From positions 1-37,846 of the forward strand of contig WQYZ01000020.1 in NCBI GenBank assembly GCA_009780985.1: 37,846 nucleotides of DNA, read 5' to 3'. This DNA is from Oscillospiraceae bacterium (GTDB taxonomy: Bacteria; Bacillota; Clostridia; Oscillospirales; WRJC01). The notes beneath the pieces were generated by a model, which was given only the letters and a program-made list of their open reading frames with translations, was not told the origin of the DNA and did not search any database. Below, one piece after another: positions 1 through 8,732 of the stretch. Both the position numbers and the translations under genes were made by a program. Numbering within the stretch: position 1 is the stretch's first letter; every line of letters begins with the position of its first letter.

Positions 1-866
1 ATAAACCTGTCTTTTGAACTTATATCGTCGCCGTTTTTCAGGCAGTCCAATTCAAAAAACAGCCTGTCTTTTATATTCTGTTCGGTGTTTTTATTTTTCG
101 TCAGAGCTTCTAACACAGAGACGCACTTTTCGCGCGAAATTTCATCAATAACGATTTCTGTGACCGGTATAACCCTGAACTCCGTGATATTTTTTACGCG
201 CCTTTGGGAAACCGGGTCAAATATCCCCATAGAATCAATTTCATCGCCGAATAATTCTATCCTGACCGGATATTCCTCCGACGGGGAAAAAATATCTATA
301 ATTCCGCCCCTGACAGAGAATTTCCCGACCGCCTCGACCGTGTCCGCGCGTTTATATCCCGCCGAAACGAGCGATTTCAGAAAGCTGTCTAAATTTTTTA
401 TGCTTTCCCCGTATTTCAAGTCCATCGAATATTCTTTAATTTTATCTTTCGGCATAGTGTATTCGAGCATTGCGTCGAGCGTCGTTATGACAACGTCAAA
501 ATCTCCGTCTGAAATTTTGCCGAGAATTTTAAGCCTCTCGCATTCAAACGGATTATTCACGTTTTCCATATTCATAAATATAAAATCTTTTTTAGGATAG
601 ATAAAAACTTTTTCGAAAAAGCTGAACATGGAGTTTTGCAGTTTTGTCGCCGCTTTTTCGTCTCCCACGACAATCAGGGCTTTTTCCTGCAAATCCTGAC
701 AGACCGCCGCCGTGAAAGTTTCGAAACTGCCGTCGCACAGCCCCTGCGCGAATATGGGCAGCAACTGTCCGCGCAGTCTGTTTCGGTCTCTTTTTAATTT
801 GCTTAACTCATATATTAAGTTTTTATATTCTTTGTCGTTTTTTATTGCGGATAGTATTAACTCCGT
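1..866 (-). CDS. mfd: Transcription-repair coupling factor Mfd, N-terminal part (truncated by window edge)
   Basis: Mfd removes RNA polymerase stalled at DNA lesions and recruits UvrA. About 288 N-terminal residues are present, out of roughly 1150 in the family. The UvrB-like N-terminal region is recognisable, with FSVRGGIIDIFSP, then PVRIELFGDEIDSM and a FDPVSQRR segment, as in Mfd proteins. The reading frame opens after an in-frame TAA near 895 and has no ATG, GTG or TTG before the conserved region. A strong GGGAGG site at 874-879 lies 7 nt before an ACG codon at 864-866, which is the likeliest start by position. TTG or ATG codons further in lack a ribosome binding site. The gene follows the PH-like gene by about 47 nt on the same strand. 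The identity is secure; the start codon is inferred. Confidence 0.88.
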
Positions 867-913
867 GAAAATTCCTCCCTGCGGTTTATATTATTTCAGC
901 CTGCAATAACTTT

Positions 914-1387
914 TTATAAATCATCATCTTTTTTCTTTTTGAACGCGCTTTCGGTGTTATTTAATAAATTCACTTCTCTGTCTATGTATAAATCAAGCTC
1001 GCTCATGAATTCCTGCCCGTTTTTAGGGGACACGATAACTGCCCGGCGTTTATGAATTTCATCAAGATATGTAATTTTATATGAGCCTAATTTATTTTCG
1101 TATATTTTCAACGCAAAACCCCCAACGGTAAGCAGGGTCGCGCTTTCCACCGACATAATCGTATTACATGGTATCACCTTTTTCGGCAGTATGCGATTAA
1201 CTGTAAGGCATTTATTTTCAATAACATAACTCAAATGAATATCAGGGAAAATAATAAAGACATCGGCAATAAATATAATAACGGACATAATATAAAGACC
1301 GTCAACCTGCAGAAATCTTACCGCCAAAATATTGCACACTATGCCTATAACCCACATCCACCACTGTCTTTTCACTTTGAACTTCAC
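914..1387 (-). CDS. Small membrane protein with bacterial PH-like domain
   Basis: A protein of about 157 residues with two hydrophobic segments near the N-terminus (roughly residues 8-28 and 33-50), followed by a mostly beta cytoplasmic domain ending in a VSPKNGQEF motif. That arrangement is typical of short bacterial PH-domain proteins, whose function is unknown. I place the start at the GTG at 1385-1387, because GGAGG lies 8 nt upstream of it; an in-frame TTG at 1402 would lack a ribosome binding site. It sits directly downstream of the Doc-type toxin and upstream of mfd, so it is probably co-transcribed with them. The assignment to the PH family rests on overall pattern and is tentative. 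Confidence 0.6.
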   Translation of the reverse strand: MKFKVKRQWWMWVIGIVCNILAVRFLQVDGLYIMSVIIFIADVFIIFPDIHLSYVIENKCLTVNRILPKKVIPCNTIMSVESATLLTVGGFALKIYENKLGSYKITYLDEIHKRRAVIVSPKNGQEFMSELDLYIDREVNLLNNTESAFKKKKDDDL

Positions 1388-1402
1388 AAAAACCGCCTCC
1401 AA

Positions 1403-1786
1403 TTATATTTCATGATTTATTATAAATTCAAGAATATCTTTTACATCAAATGTTCCGCCAGCAATTGATAAACCTAATCTCACCAAATCGTCATCAGAAC
1501 AATTCAAAATAATTCCGTTTTCTTTTAAAAATGTGAGCATTGCAAGTATTCCTATTCTTTTATTTCCGTCAATAAACGGGTGATTTTTTATAATCCCATA
1601 TGCTAATCTTGCGGCTTGTTCTTTTACAGTTTTGTAAAAATAAACTCCTTCAAACGACGCAAACGGAGCGGCAAGCGCGCTTTCGAGCAAATTCATATTC
1701 ATAAAACCAGATATTCCGCCGGTTTCTCTTATAAGTGATTCATGCAAATCAATAATTTTATTTATTCGTAATATCTTTACTATCAT
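1403..1786 (-). CDS. Doc/Fic-family toxin of a type II toxin-antitoxin pair
   Basis: A 127-residue protein with the Fic-fold signature HPFIDGNKRIG near residue 69, in the Doc form (GNKR rather than GNGR). In phage P1 Doc this variant phosphorylates EF-Tu and so stops translation; the same activity here is inferred. Length and layout match death-on-curing proteins, with an upstream helix containing NLLESALAAP and a downstream NGI segment. Its ATG overlaps the stop of the antitoxin gene by 4 nt, the usual translational coupling of phd/doc pairs. All motif residues expected for the family are visible and the frame is intact. Confidence 0.85.
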   Translation of the reverse strand: MIVKILRINKIIDLHESLIRETGGISGFMNMNLLESALAAPFASFEGVYFYKTVKEQAARLAYGIIKNHPFIDGNKRIGILAMLTFLKENGIILNCSDDDLVRLGLSIAGGTFDVKDILEFIINHEI

Positions 1787-2010
1787 TTTGCCAATTCCTT
1801 AAATGCTTTTAAATATTTTTGTATAAATTCTTCGCCTGTTTTCTGAACACTCAAATCGTCGGCATATTTTTCGCCATCGACTTCATTATCTTCAAGAACA
1901 ATAAAGCGCCGACCACCTTTCAACACGGTTGCTGTCCCTTTTTCTTCAACCAGTTGTATAATTTCCATTAAACTTTTTTTATTCGCTTCTTCTATCGATA
2001 TATTTATCAT
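1783..2010 (-). CDS. Phd-type antitoxin
   Basis: A 75-residue protein immediately upstream of, and overlapping by 4 nt, the Doc-type toxin. The N-terminal part (ISIEEANKKSLMEIIQLVEEKG) followed by a strand-rich GRRFIVLED segment resembles Phd/YefM DNA-binding domains. The C-terminal helix (EEFIQKYLKAFKELAK) would be the toxin-binding tail. GAGGG lies just upstream of the ATG. Such proteins normally repress their own operon. Sequence similarity alone is weak; the call leans on size, layout and partner. Confidence 0.75.
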   Translation of the reverse strand: MINISIEEANKKSLMEIIQLVEEKGTATVLKGGRRFIVLEDNEVDGEKYADDLSVQKTGEEFIQKYLKAFKELAK

Positions 2011-2033
2011 ATCAAATCACCCTCTCATAATTT

Positions 2034-2522
2034 TTATTTGTGATATTTTTTGCCGACTTCTATCGTATACGCCCGGTAAATCTGCTCTGTCAGCATGACC
2101 CTCGCAAGTCTGTGCGTAAAGGTCATGTCCGATAACGACAGCAAATAGTCCGCCGACTTTTTTATTTCGCCTGAAAGTCCGTGCGAACTCCCTATAAAAA
2201 AATCGACCGACTGCGAATTTATTGCTTTATCTCCGTATAAAAGCGCCGCGAAGTTTTCGGACGACAACCTTTTACCCTCCACGCAAAGCGCGATTTTATA
2301 CGCACTGCCGCATGTCTTTTCAAGAATTTTTACGCCCTCTTTTTTTAGGCACACACCTATTTCAGCATCGCCGGATTTTTCGGGAAGCTGTTCTTCTTTT
2401 ATTTCTATGTTCTCGATTTTAAACGCCGGACTCAGCCGTTTTATATATTCGTTTACCGCGTCCTGATAATATTTTTCCTGCGCTTTAATGCCTCCGACAT
2501 ATATTATATTTATTTTACGCAC
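2034..2522 (-). CDS. rlmH: 23S rRNA (pseudouridine-1915 N3)-methyltransferase RlmH
   Basis: RlmH is a SPOUT-family enzyme that methylates pseudouridine 1915 in helix 69 of 23S rRNA using S-adenosylmethionine. The 162-residue length is normal. The C-terminal knot is clear: FFIGSSHGLSGEI, then LSLSDMTFTHRLARVMLTEQ and IYRAYTIEVGKKYHK, with the conserved YHK end. The start is GTG at 2520-2522, 3 nt after the walJ stop codon, so the two are co-translated. walJ and rlmH are also close neighbours in Bacillus, in the order yycJ-yycK-rlmH. Confidence 0.96.
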   Translation of the reverse strand: MRKINIIYVGGIKAQEKYYQDAVNEYIKRLSPAFKIENIEIKEEQLPEKSGDAEIGVCLKKEGVKILEKTCGSAYKIALCVEGKRLSSENFAALLYGDKAINSQSVDFFIGSSHGLSGEIKKSADYLLSLSDMTFTHRLARVMLTEQIYRAYTIEVGKKYHK

Positions 2523-2525
2523 AGT

Positions 2526-3509
2526 TTAAACAATCCCTTCGCTTACATTGTTATTTTTTATGTCGATTTCAGGAATTTCAAGGGATTTCTTTTTCGATAT
2601 ATTCTGAATATGTAAAACTTTCCTATCAGAGTTCGGGTCTAGCGGGTTAAAAACAGGTTTCGGGTCAGTCTCGATTTTCAGGTTTATCATCTTAGACGGC
2701 GACGATTTCGGCGCGGCTCCCAAATATACAGTGCCCGCGTGCAATCTTGCGGACAATATGCTTTTTTTCGACTCGTTTAACGCAATTTCTTTTGTATTGT
2801 TTTCGCCGCTCAGATGATATAAAATTATTTTCTCCGCCCCGTTCTGGATAAAATACGGCAGACTTTGCGCGCATTCAGCGTTTGACAAATGCCCGTGTTT
2901 TGATTTGATTCGCTGTTTGATTTGTTCCGGATAGCTTGAATCCCTGAGCATTTCCAAATCGTGGTTTGATTCTATATATAAAACTTTGCAGCCGCATACA
3001 GAATCTATGATTTCTTTTGTCATATGACCTATATCAGTCGCGATTCCAACGGCTTTTCTTGAATTGTCCGCATTATGTCTGATTACATATCCGACGCTTG
3101 CCGCGCTGTCGTGAGGCGTAGCATAACATTCGACACTTAATTCGCCGATGTTTATATTATTTTTGTTTATATCGGATTTATCATACGGGGAAATAAAATT
3201 TATGACTTCGCCGAGCGCGGATTTATAGTCGTCGCTCAGATTGTCGAACGATTCCCACACCATATAAACGGGGATTTTGTGCCTGCTGATAAGCACTTTT
3301 AATGCGCTCACATGGTCGATATGCTCGTGAGTGATGAAAATCGCGCTTATATCCGCGATTTTCATGTTGATTTCGGCTAACAGTTCAGTCATGGCTTTTG
3401 CCGAACGTCCCGCGTCAATCAGTATATTTGTGCCGCCGCAGCCGACAAATATGGAATTCCCCGACGACCCGGACGAAAGGGAACATGTGGATATTATTGT
3501 TTCTCCCAT
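2526..3509 (-). CDS. walJ: WalJ/YycJ-like MBL-fold metallohydrolase
   Basis: A metallo-beta-lactamase-fold hydrolase of the WalJ (YycJ, VicX) group, which is linked in Bacillus and Streptococcus to the WalRK cell-wall regulon and to coordination of cell division with DNA replication. The metal-binding motif THEHIDH is at about residues 60-66. The opening SLSSGSSGNS and the later DIGHMTKEI segments are family hallmarks. The protein has 327 residues, longer than the usual 260 or so, because of a basic and polar C-terminal tail of about 65 residues of unknown role. GGGGAG lies 10 nt before the ATG. No walRK, yycH or yycI genes are adjacent here. Confidence 0.9.
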   Translation of the reverse strand: MGETIISTCSLSSGSSGNSIFVGCGGTNILIDAGRSAKAMTELLAEINMKIADISAIFITHEHIDHVSALKVLISRHKIPVYMVWESFDNLSDDYKSALGEVINFISPYDKSDINKNNINIGELSVECYATPHDSAASVGYVIRHNADNSRKAVGIATDIGHMTKEIIDSVCGCKVLYIESNHDLEMLRDSSYPEQIKQRIKSKHGHLSNAECAQSLPYFIQNGAEKIILYHLSGENNTKEIALNESKKSILSARLHAGTVYLGAAPKSSPSKMINLKIETDPKPVFNPLDPNSDRKVLHIQNISKKKSLEIPEIDIKNNNVSEGIV

Positions 3510-3536
3510 TTGATTGTATCTCCCCGTGTGTTTTAT

Positions 3537-4371
3537 TTAAATTTCAATAAATTTCCAGATATCTTCAATGAGTAGGTAATCTAATGTATTAATATAATTT
3601 ATTATAATCTTATCTGTCTGCATAACAGGACGCAAGTCACAATAATATACTCCGTCAAGCGGATTAAGTTTTATTGTATATCCTTTAAAATGACCTGTTA
3701 AAAATGTTGAATTAATTCCATAATTCGGCTCTTTTCCGTTTCTTTGAACATCATTTAAAAATACGGCAAAATGCGGAGTGTCAATACCCGTTAATTTATT
3801 ATACAAAAACTTATCAACAAAAATTTTATCAATCCGGTCTTTACTTGATGTTTTTACAGAACCTATCGCTTTTATTTCGTTACTCTGCTCAATAATTAAA
3901 TCATGTTGATATGACATTTTAAATAATTCCTCGCCTTCAACAATAACAGGCACTAAAATTGTTCCTTCGCGAACTGATATTCCGATATCGGCAATTTCCA
4001 GCAGGAAGTGCATCAAGCGCAGCCCCGATAGCCTGCTGACATGAATATATAAATCTATTTATCACTGTTCGCATTTCACAATTATTTTGAATTTCTCTTA
4101 TATGAGCTAACGAATATATAAAATTTTCATTAGCTTTATTAAAATCGTCGATGGAATACATCAATTCACTGTTCAGAGGTCTCGTAATATTATATGACCC
4201 GTCACGTTTATATTGAAAAAATTTATAATTATTTTCATTTTTTGAAACAATCACTGCCTGTAACCCGTCAAAAATGAAATTTAAATATTCTTTACAAAAA
4301 GCGGCGTAATCATTTATGTGAACAAATCTTGATTTATCTGATGCCCATTCAAGCAACTGCGCCAGCGTCAT
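3537..4371 (-). pseudogene. Type II restriction endonuclease, frameshifted
   Basis: Two overlapping frames together make one protein of about 275 residues. The first runs from ATG 4371 to a stop at 3937; the second, which carries the rest, ends at 3537. The gene starts inside the stop codon of the methyltransferase gene (4-nt ATGA overlap), as restriction-modification partners often do. The second half holds a plausible PD-(D/E)xK core, with EIKAIGSVKTSSKDRIDK and later ADPL-type loops (LNPLDGVYYCDLRP). The frame change falls near 3997-4015, where CTTCCTGCTGG can be read in either frame, suggesting a deletion between two short copies. I cannot name the nuclease subfamily. A sequencing error is possible but the other core genes here are intact. 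Confidence 0.7.
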
Positions 4372-5351
4372 CTTATTGATTCCCTCCGTTTCGCATTCGC
4401 TTTGTCAAACAATATCCATTCGTCAACAGACCTGTAAACTATATTATTAATCCTGTTTACAGCCCACATATTATATTCGGGATTCATTTCGCAGGCAACC
4501 CATTTTCGCCCTAATTGTTCCGCCGTTACAATAGTCGTTCCTGAGCCGGAAAAAGGGTCAAGTATAATATCTTCAGCATTGCTTGAAGCCAGTAATATTT
4601 TTTTTAAAAGTTCTTCGGGTTTTTGTGTCGGGTGATTTGTTTTTTCCGCCATACCATTACATATTGTAGGAATTTCAAAAACGTCTTTCGGTTTTGCTCC
4701 TAATGGGTTCGGCTCCCATATATGCGAAATGTTTTTGTCATTGCTGTATTGACTTGTTTCCACCTGAGGGTGAACGGGATATCGCAGAGTGTGTTCCCCA
4801 TAGGATATTCTGATATTGTCGATATTCATTTTATAGTCTTTTGATTTTCTCAGATGTAATATGCTTTCATGAGAACGTCCCCAATCATTTCCTAAGTTTG
4901 CTTTATTCCTATAGTTCCATATTAACCATTTGCATCCGGCAAAATATCTCATAGCAGGATGTTTAATATCAGCCAGTATTTCGCTGAAACCGCAAACATA
5001 TAACGACCCTGTCGGTTTAAGTATACGAGATATTTCTTCTATCCATTTAATTGACCAATTTATATACTCTTCCTGCGATTCAAATTTATCCCAGTCAGCT
5101 TTTTTTATATTATAAGGGGGGTCTGCAAAAACTAAATCAATCGAAGAATCTTTTATAGTTTTCAGCCATAATAAACTGTCGCCAGTAAAAAGAAGTCCGT
5201 TCTTATAACAAAGTTCCGGTATAAAGTCATTGCGTTTATCGTCTTTGCTTATAGATAAAAATAATTCCGACTTTTCTATTGGTATTTGTAATGTTTCTTG
5301 TTCATCAAGTATAGAAATCTGATTAAATTCTGTTATTATTTTCCCGGACAT
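4368..5351 (-). CDS. Site-specific DNA methyltransferase of a type II restriction-modification system
   Basis: A 327-residue amino-methyltransferase (N6-adenine or N4-cytosine) that uses S-adenosylmethionine to protect host DNA. Motif IV DPPYNI lies at about residues 76-81 and the SAM-binding motif I DPFSGSGTT lies near residue 265, so the motif order is IV then I, the beta class. NHPTQKPEELLKKIL precedes motif I, as is usual. GAGG lies 7 nt before the ATG. The downstream partner nuclease is broken, so this may now be an orphan methylase. The recognition sequence cannot be read from the protein. Confidence 0.92.
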   Translation of the reverse strand: MSGKIITEFNQISILDEQETLQIPIEKSELFLSISKDDKRNDFIPELCYKNGLLFTGDSLLWLKTIKDSSIDLVFADPPYNIKKADWDKFESQEEYINWSIKWIEEISRILKPTGSLYVCGFSEILADIKHPAMRYFAGCKWLIWNYRNKANLGNDWGRSHESILHLRKSKDYKMNIDNIRISYGEHTLRYPVHPQVETSQYSNDKNISHIWEPNPLGAKPKDVFEIPTICNGMAEKTNHPTQKPEELLKKILLASSNAEDIILDPFSGSGTTIVTAEQLGRKWVACEMNPEYNMWAVNRINNIVYRSVDEWILFDKANAKRRESIR

Positions 5352-5430
5352 ATTATACCTCTATTATTTTAATTCTCTGCGTTTCATTTATTTAAACGTA
5401 CATGCGCCGCTTTTAACCCTAAAATTAGAT

Positions 5431-6933
5431 TTACTGTAAAAAAGATTTGTTAAACTTATCAATGGCTTTCTGAAATACGGGAAGATTTTTTTCGTAATAC
5501 GACACCATGTTGTTATATTGGGCTTGCGGATAGCAGGAATATCTGAATAAATGGAGTATATCGCCCATACTCTTGTAATATATCATTACGGGCTGGAATT
5601 CGAGACCGTTCCGCAAAATATCAAGAACCTTAAGAGTTTCCTCGTCCCGGCTGTATTTGTCTTTCAGCGTACTGTTAAAATATGCGGGTGTAGTCGTCCG
5701 GTAACCTTCGGACGCCATCGCCTCCATAACCGCTCCTATCATGCCGTAACGTTCAGACGGCACCGTGACGGGCACGCTCACCAGCGAGTAGTTGGCGTGG
5801 GACGTAGTATGGTATTCCGCCTGATTTTCATCCCATTTCGGCACGGTCAAAATGCCGTAATCGTCTTTCATTGCTCGGAAATAATCCGAAAACCGAACCA
5901 AGCCGCCAAAAAATAATATTTGCCCGTTCGCGAAAAATTTGACGTCGTTTTCATAATTGACAGTTTCGCCCTTGTTGGAAATATCCTGCGGCAAAGCCGA
6001 TTTATCCATTGAAAATTCCCGGAGTTTGCTGTATGCTTCGTAAAACTTTTCGCCCAAAGCCAAATTTAGCGAGCCGTCCGGGCTGGTGGTCGTAATCGGA
6101 ATTTCAAACGCCGAGAAATACACGTCGTAATAATCGGAAGTGGTCACGCCAAACATATCCTCCGAATCGACTACTCCGTTGCCGTTGAGGTCTTTATACA
6201 TATTTTTTGCGGCTTCCGCATATTTGTCAAACGTCCATTTCCCAGAAAAGACCAAATCGTACAGACCTGATATATCGTAGTCCGCAGCCAGCTTTTTGTT
6301 AAAAAATATACAGTTCATAAAACCCAGCACAGAGGGCGTAATATCGCCGGTTACAAAGTACGTTTTGCCGTTAATAGTAACGTCTTTCATAATTGTATCC
6401 GGCCACCATGGCATATTGTAATCAATATGGGGGAAATCGGCAAGATTGACATAAATTCCTTCCAGTGCCTGAGGCGCAACGTCGTAGGCGTTGGCGAAAA
6501 GTATGTCGAACGAATCATCGCCCGCTTTTACCGCTTTATACGCGTTATCGAACGATGTGGTGGTAAGAGTTTTTTCAATATTTACATTCAGCCTGTCTTC
6601 AACTGCCAGTTCGCGCGCATACAGCGCGTCGTTGAAAATTTCGCCTGTCATTTCTTCAGTAAACTCCCAGTTGCTGGTATAGAAAACATTATCCACTTCC
6701 CGTCCCCACACGCGGATTGTCGCGCCGTTGAAGTCCAAATCTAGCGGGAGATTGTCCGAAATAGAAAGAGGATTCGTGGCGCTGTCCTGTTCGCTTCCGC
6801 TTGCTTCAGATCCCGCCGCCGTTGTTGTATCAGTTTCGCCTGACTTCTGTGAACACGAAAACAGCAGCAAACATATACTGAGCAGGCTCAATAAAACCAC
6901 ACAATCTAACAAAAGTAAAATAGATTTTTTCAT
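5431..6933 (-). CDS. Extracellular solute-binding lipoprotein (ABC importer type)
   Basis: About 500 residues. A lipoprotein signal peptide opens the protein, with a hydrophobic stretch ending in LLFSC, where the Cys would be lipidated; a Ser/Thr-rich linker follows. The body resembles large carbohydrate-binding substrate proteins of Clostridia: FNGATIRVWGRE near the start, DSFDILFANAYDVAPQALEG, and MPWWPDTIMKDVTINGKTYF. DLNGNGVVDSEDMFG is an EF-hand-like Asp/Asn loop. I chose ATG 6933 because GGAG lies 9 nt upstream; an in-frame GTG 15 nt earlier lacks a site. No permease or ATPase gene is nearby, so the transporter partner is unknown. It shares family with the protein at 34317-35819. Confidence 0.85.
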   Translation of the reverse strand: MKKSILLLLDCVVLLSLLSICLLLFSCSQKSGETDTTTAAGSEASGSEQDSATNPLSISDNLPLDLDFNGATIRVWGREVDNVFYTSNWEFTEEMTGEIFNDALYARELAVEDRLNVNIEKTLTTTSFDNAYKAVKAGDDSFDILFANAYDVAPQALEGIYVNLADFPHIDYNMPWWPDTIMKDVTINGKTYFVTGDITPSVLGFMNCIFFNKKLAADYDISGLYDLVFSGKWTFDKYAEAAKNMYKDLNGNGVVDSEDMFGVTTSDYYDVYFSAFEIPITTTSPDGSLNLALGEKFYEAYSKLREFSMDKSALPQDISNKGETVNYENDVKFFANGQILFFGGLVRFSDYFRAMKDDYGILTVPKWDENQAEYHTTSHANYSLVSVPVTVPSERYGMIGAVMEAMASEGYRTTTPAYFNSTLKDKYSRDEETLKVLDILRNGLEFQPVMIYYKSMGDILHLFRYSCYPQAQYNNMVSYYEKNLPVFQKAIDKFNKSFLQ

Positions 6934-6982
6934 AAGTTTATTCTCCACTTAAAATAATTGATAAAAACTTTCTTTCCAAAAT

Positions 6983-7342
6983 TCAATACACCTCAAAATT
7001 ATTTCTCAGCATAAAGACGTTATGGTTCAAACAAGCCTGAGGCGCGTGCAAAACCAAGTCATGAGTTTGGACGCCGATAAAATAAGGGTGTTCAAGCATC
7101 AAACGTTTATCATATACCCACTTAGGTCCAATTAAGCCTCTGTTATTAAACGCCTGTTCAACATACGTCGCAAGCACGCACAATTCAATAATTTTATCTT
7201 TATCCATATCAAATAAATCAATACTGCCATACTTTATATATAATTCGTCAATATCGTCGCTGTATTTTATATCGTGCAAAATATTGCTGATAAAAATTCT
7301 CTTAACGTCGTTATTTTTTAAATAAATATAATCAATAATCAT
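6983..7342 (-). CDS. Hypothetical protein paired with a nucleotidyltransferase-like gene
   Basis: A 119-residue protein I do not recognise. It is soluble, without a signal peptide or membrane segment. The N-terminal half is mostly charged helix (YLKNNDVKRIFISNILHDIK). The C-terminal half has a conserved-looking LATYVEQAFNNRGLIGP and a His-containing HDLVLHAPQACLNHN stretch. It begins 6 nt after the stop of the nucleotidyltransferase-like gene, so the two are almost certainly translated from one message and may act together. It could be the partner of a two-component toxin or defence unit, but nothing in the sequence proves that. Confidence 0.55.
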   Translation of the reverse strand: MIIDYIYLKNNDVKRIFISNILHDIKYSDDIDELYIKYGSIDLFDMDKDKIIELCVLATYVEQAFNNRGLIGPKWVYDKRLMLEHPYFIGVQTHDLVLHAPQACLNHNVFMLRNNFEVY

Positions 7343-7348
7343 CTGTCA

Positions 7349-7906
7349 TTAATTGCCTTTTAATTTATCAATAATTGCCTCCTGAAAAACTTCGGCATAA
7401 CTGGCTCTTTTTTGGCGTAAAGCCATAATATCGACAGATTTCTCGCTAAAATATTTATATAATATTTTATTCAAATCATCTTTCGAAACGATATTTAAAG
7501 ATTTCGCCAATATAACAGCGTCGTCTAAGTCTTTATTTTCACGCGCCGCAAACAATTTCATAGCCAAAAGCTGTTCTTCTGAAACTATTCGGACGGATAA
7601 AGTCCCAAACTTGCCGAAGTCGATAAAACTCTTTTCTTTCATTGAATTCACAAATATTTTTACATTTTCATTCAGCCAGTTATCGGGCAAGTTGTGACGT
7701 TCTGCGATACGTTTTACGCAGTCCGTGAATTTATTTCTGCTGTCGAAATCAGTCAAAACAGCGTCAATATCGTCGGACGACTTTAAATTGTTATACGCAA
7801 TCGCCATAGCCGCAGCCCCGCATACGTTTATAGTGGCGTAACTCTGTTCTTTTGCCAATTCGTCGCCTAATTCGTTCAGCAATTTTAAAATTTGTTCTTT
7901 ATCCAT
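7349..7906 (-). CDS. Nucleotidyltransferase-like protein (DUF6036/AbiEii-like)
   Basis: A 185-residue protein whose first half matches minimal nucleotidyltransferase folds: GAAAMAIAYNNLKSSDDIDAVLTD, with the DxD-type SDDIDAV in the expected place after a Gly-rich strand. The segment EEQLLAMKLFAARENKDLDDAVIL is shared by AbiEii-type and related nucleotidyltransferase toxins and resistance-type enzymes. Start taken at ATG 7906, with AGG 8 nt upstream. The unknown 119-residue gene follows immediately. A truncated copy of the same 5' end lies at 8733-8810. Substrate unknown; the family call is tentative. Confidence 0.6.
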   Translation of the reverse strand: MDKEQILKLLNELGDELAKEQSYATINVCGAAAMAIAYNNLKSSDDIDAVLTDFDSRNKFTDCVKRIAERHNLPDNWLNENVKIFVNSMKEKSFIDFGKFGTLSVRIVSEEQLLAMKLFAARENKDLDDAVILAKSLNIVSKDDLNKILYKYFSEKSVDIMALRQKRASYAEVFQEAIIDKLKGN

Positions 7907-7923
7907 AACCACTACCTATTTCA

Positions 7924-8703
7924 TCAAAGCAAAGCAAGATTGCAACAGCTTTGATATGATGTTCTGAGAAAGTTTTCTAACTGCTCAGTATTTCCGTTTC
8001 CCATGTACTCCGTTTCAAGGGACAAACAACCGTCGTATGCAGATTTATTTATTTTCTGCATAACATCAGCCCAGTCTATTGTTCCCGTCAATGGAAAAGT
8101 ATGGTCATCTTCAATTCCGCCGTTATCATGCAGATGAACAGCAACAAGTCTGTCTGCATACATTGACAGCCAGTCAGTATCTTTGCACCATAAATTAGCG
8201 TGACCTGTATCGTAGCAAAAGGCAACATGCTTATCTTTGTAATTATCGAGAACATATTTAATGTGTTTATCGGTGCGAACATTTTCGATTGCCAAAATTA
8301 CATCATGTTTTATGGCGCACTCAATCAATAATTCAATCCTTTTAAGACCGACATCGGATATATCCGGCGGCGAATCTCCGTTTGTTAAATGAATAATTAT
8401 GCGCCTTATATCATATTTATCGCAATCTTTTACGGCTTCGATATGCTCCTGAATTTTTTGGTCGCCGTGCGGTCCGGGTTTCCACAAAGAATTACTATAT
8501 TCCATTTCGGCATGTACATTTTCAATTTGTAAATTATGTTCTTTTGCTAAAACAACCCTATCTTCTCTTGTTTCTTTTTCGCCCTCTCCCCACCAAAGCA
8601 TAATAGAATGAAACCCAAGTCTTTGATAAATTGCAAAACGTTCTTTGAACGGTAAGAAAGGCCACCCATTTGCCGATGTAATTCCGATATGATTTTTATT
8701 CAC
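7924..8703 (-). CDS. Sugar phosphate isomerase/epimerase (xylose-isomerase-like TIM barrel)
   Basis: A 259-residue TIM-barrel protein of the AP-endonuclease-family-2 type. Metal ligands typical of the family are in order: Glu in VILAIENV, Asp and His in CYDTGHANLW, His in LVAVHLHDN, and Glu in LSLETEY. The opening GITSANGWPF and RLGFHSIMLWWGEG make it similar to sugar isomerases/epimerases of unknown substrate. It lies between the nucleotidyltransferase-like gene and the truncated copy of that gene's 5' end, which suggests that it was inserted or that the area was duplicated around it. Cytoplasmic; no signal peptide. Confidence 0.85.
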   Translation of the reverse strand: MNKNHIGITSANGWPFLPFKERFAIYQRLGFHSIMLWWGEGEKETREDRVVLAKEHNLQIENVHAEMEYSNSLWKPGPHGDQKIQEHIEAVKDCDKYDIRRIIIHLTNGDSPPDISDVGLKRIELLIECAIKHDVILAIENVRTDKHIKYVLDNYKDKHVAFCYDTGHANLWCKDTDWLSMYADRLVAVHLHDNGGIEDDHTFPLTGTIDWADVMQKINKSAYDGCLSLETEYMGNGNTEQLENFLRTSYQSCCNLALL

Positions 8704-8732
8704 AGAAATCTTCCCTCTGCTCCATCATTTTT

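Noticed and set aside
85-600. Open frame on the plus strand opposite mfd
   Set aside because: It is the reverse shadow of mfd, which has clear family motifs on the minus strand.
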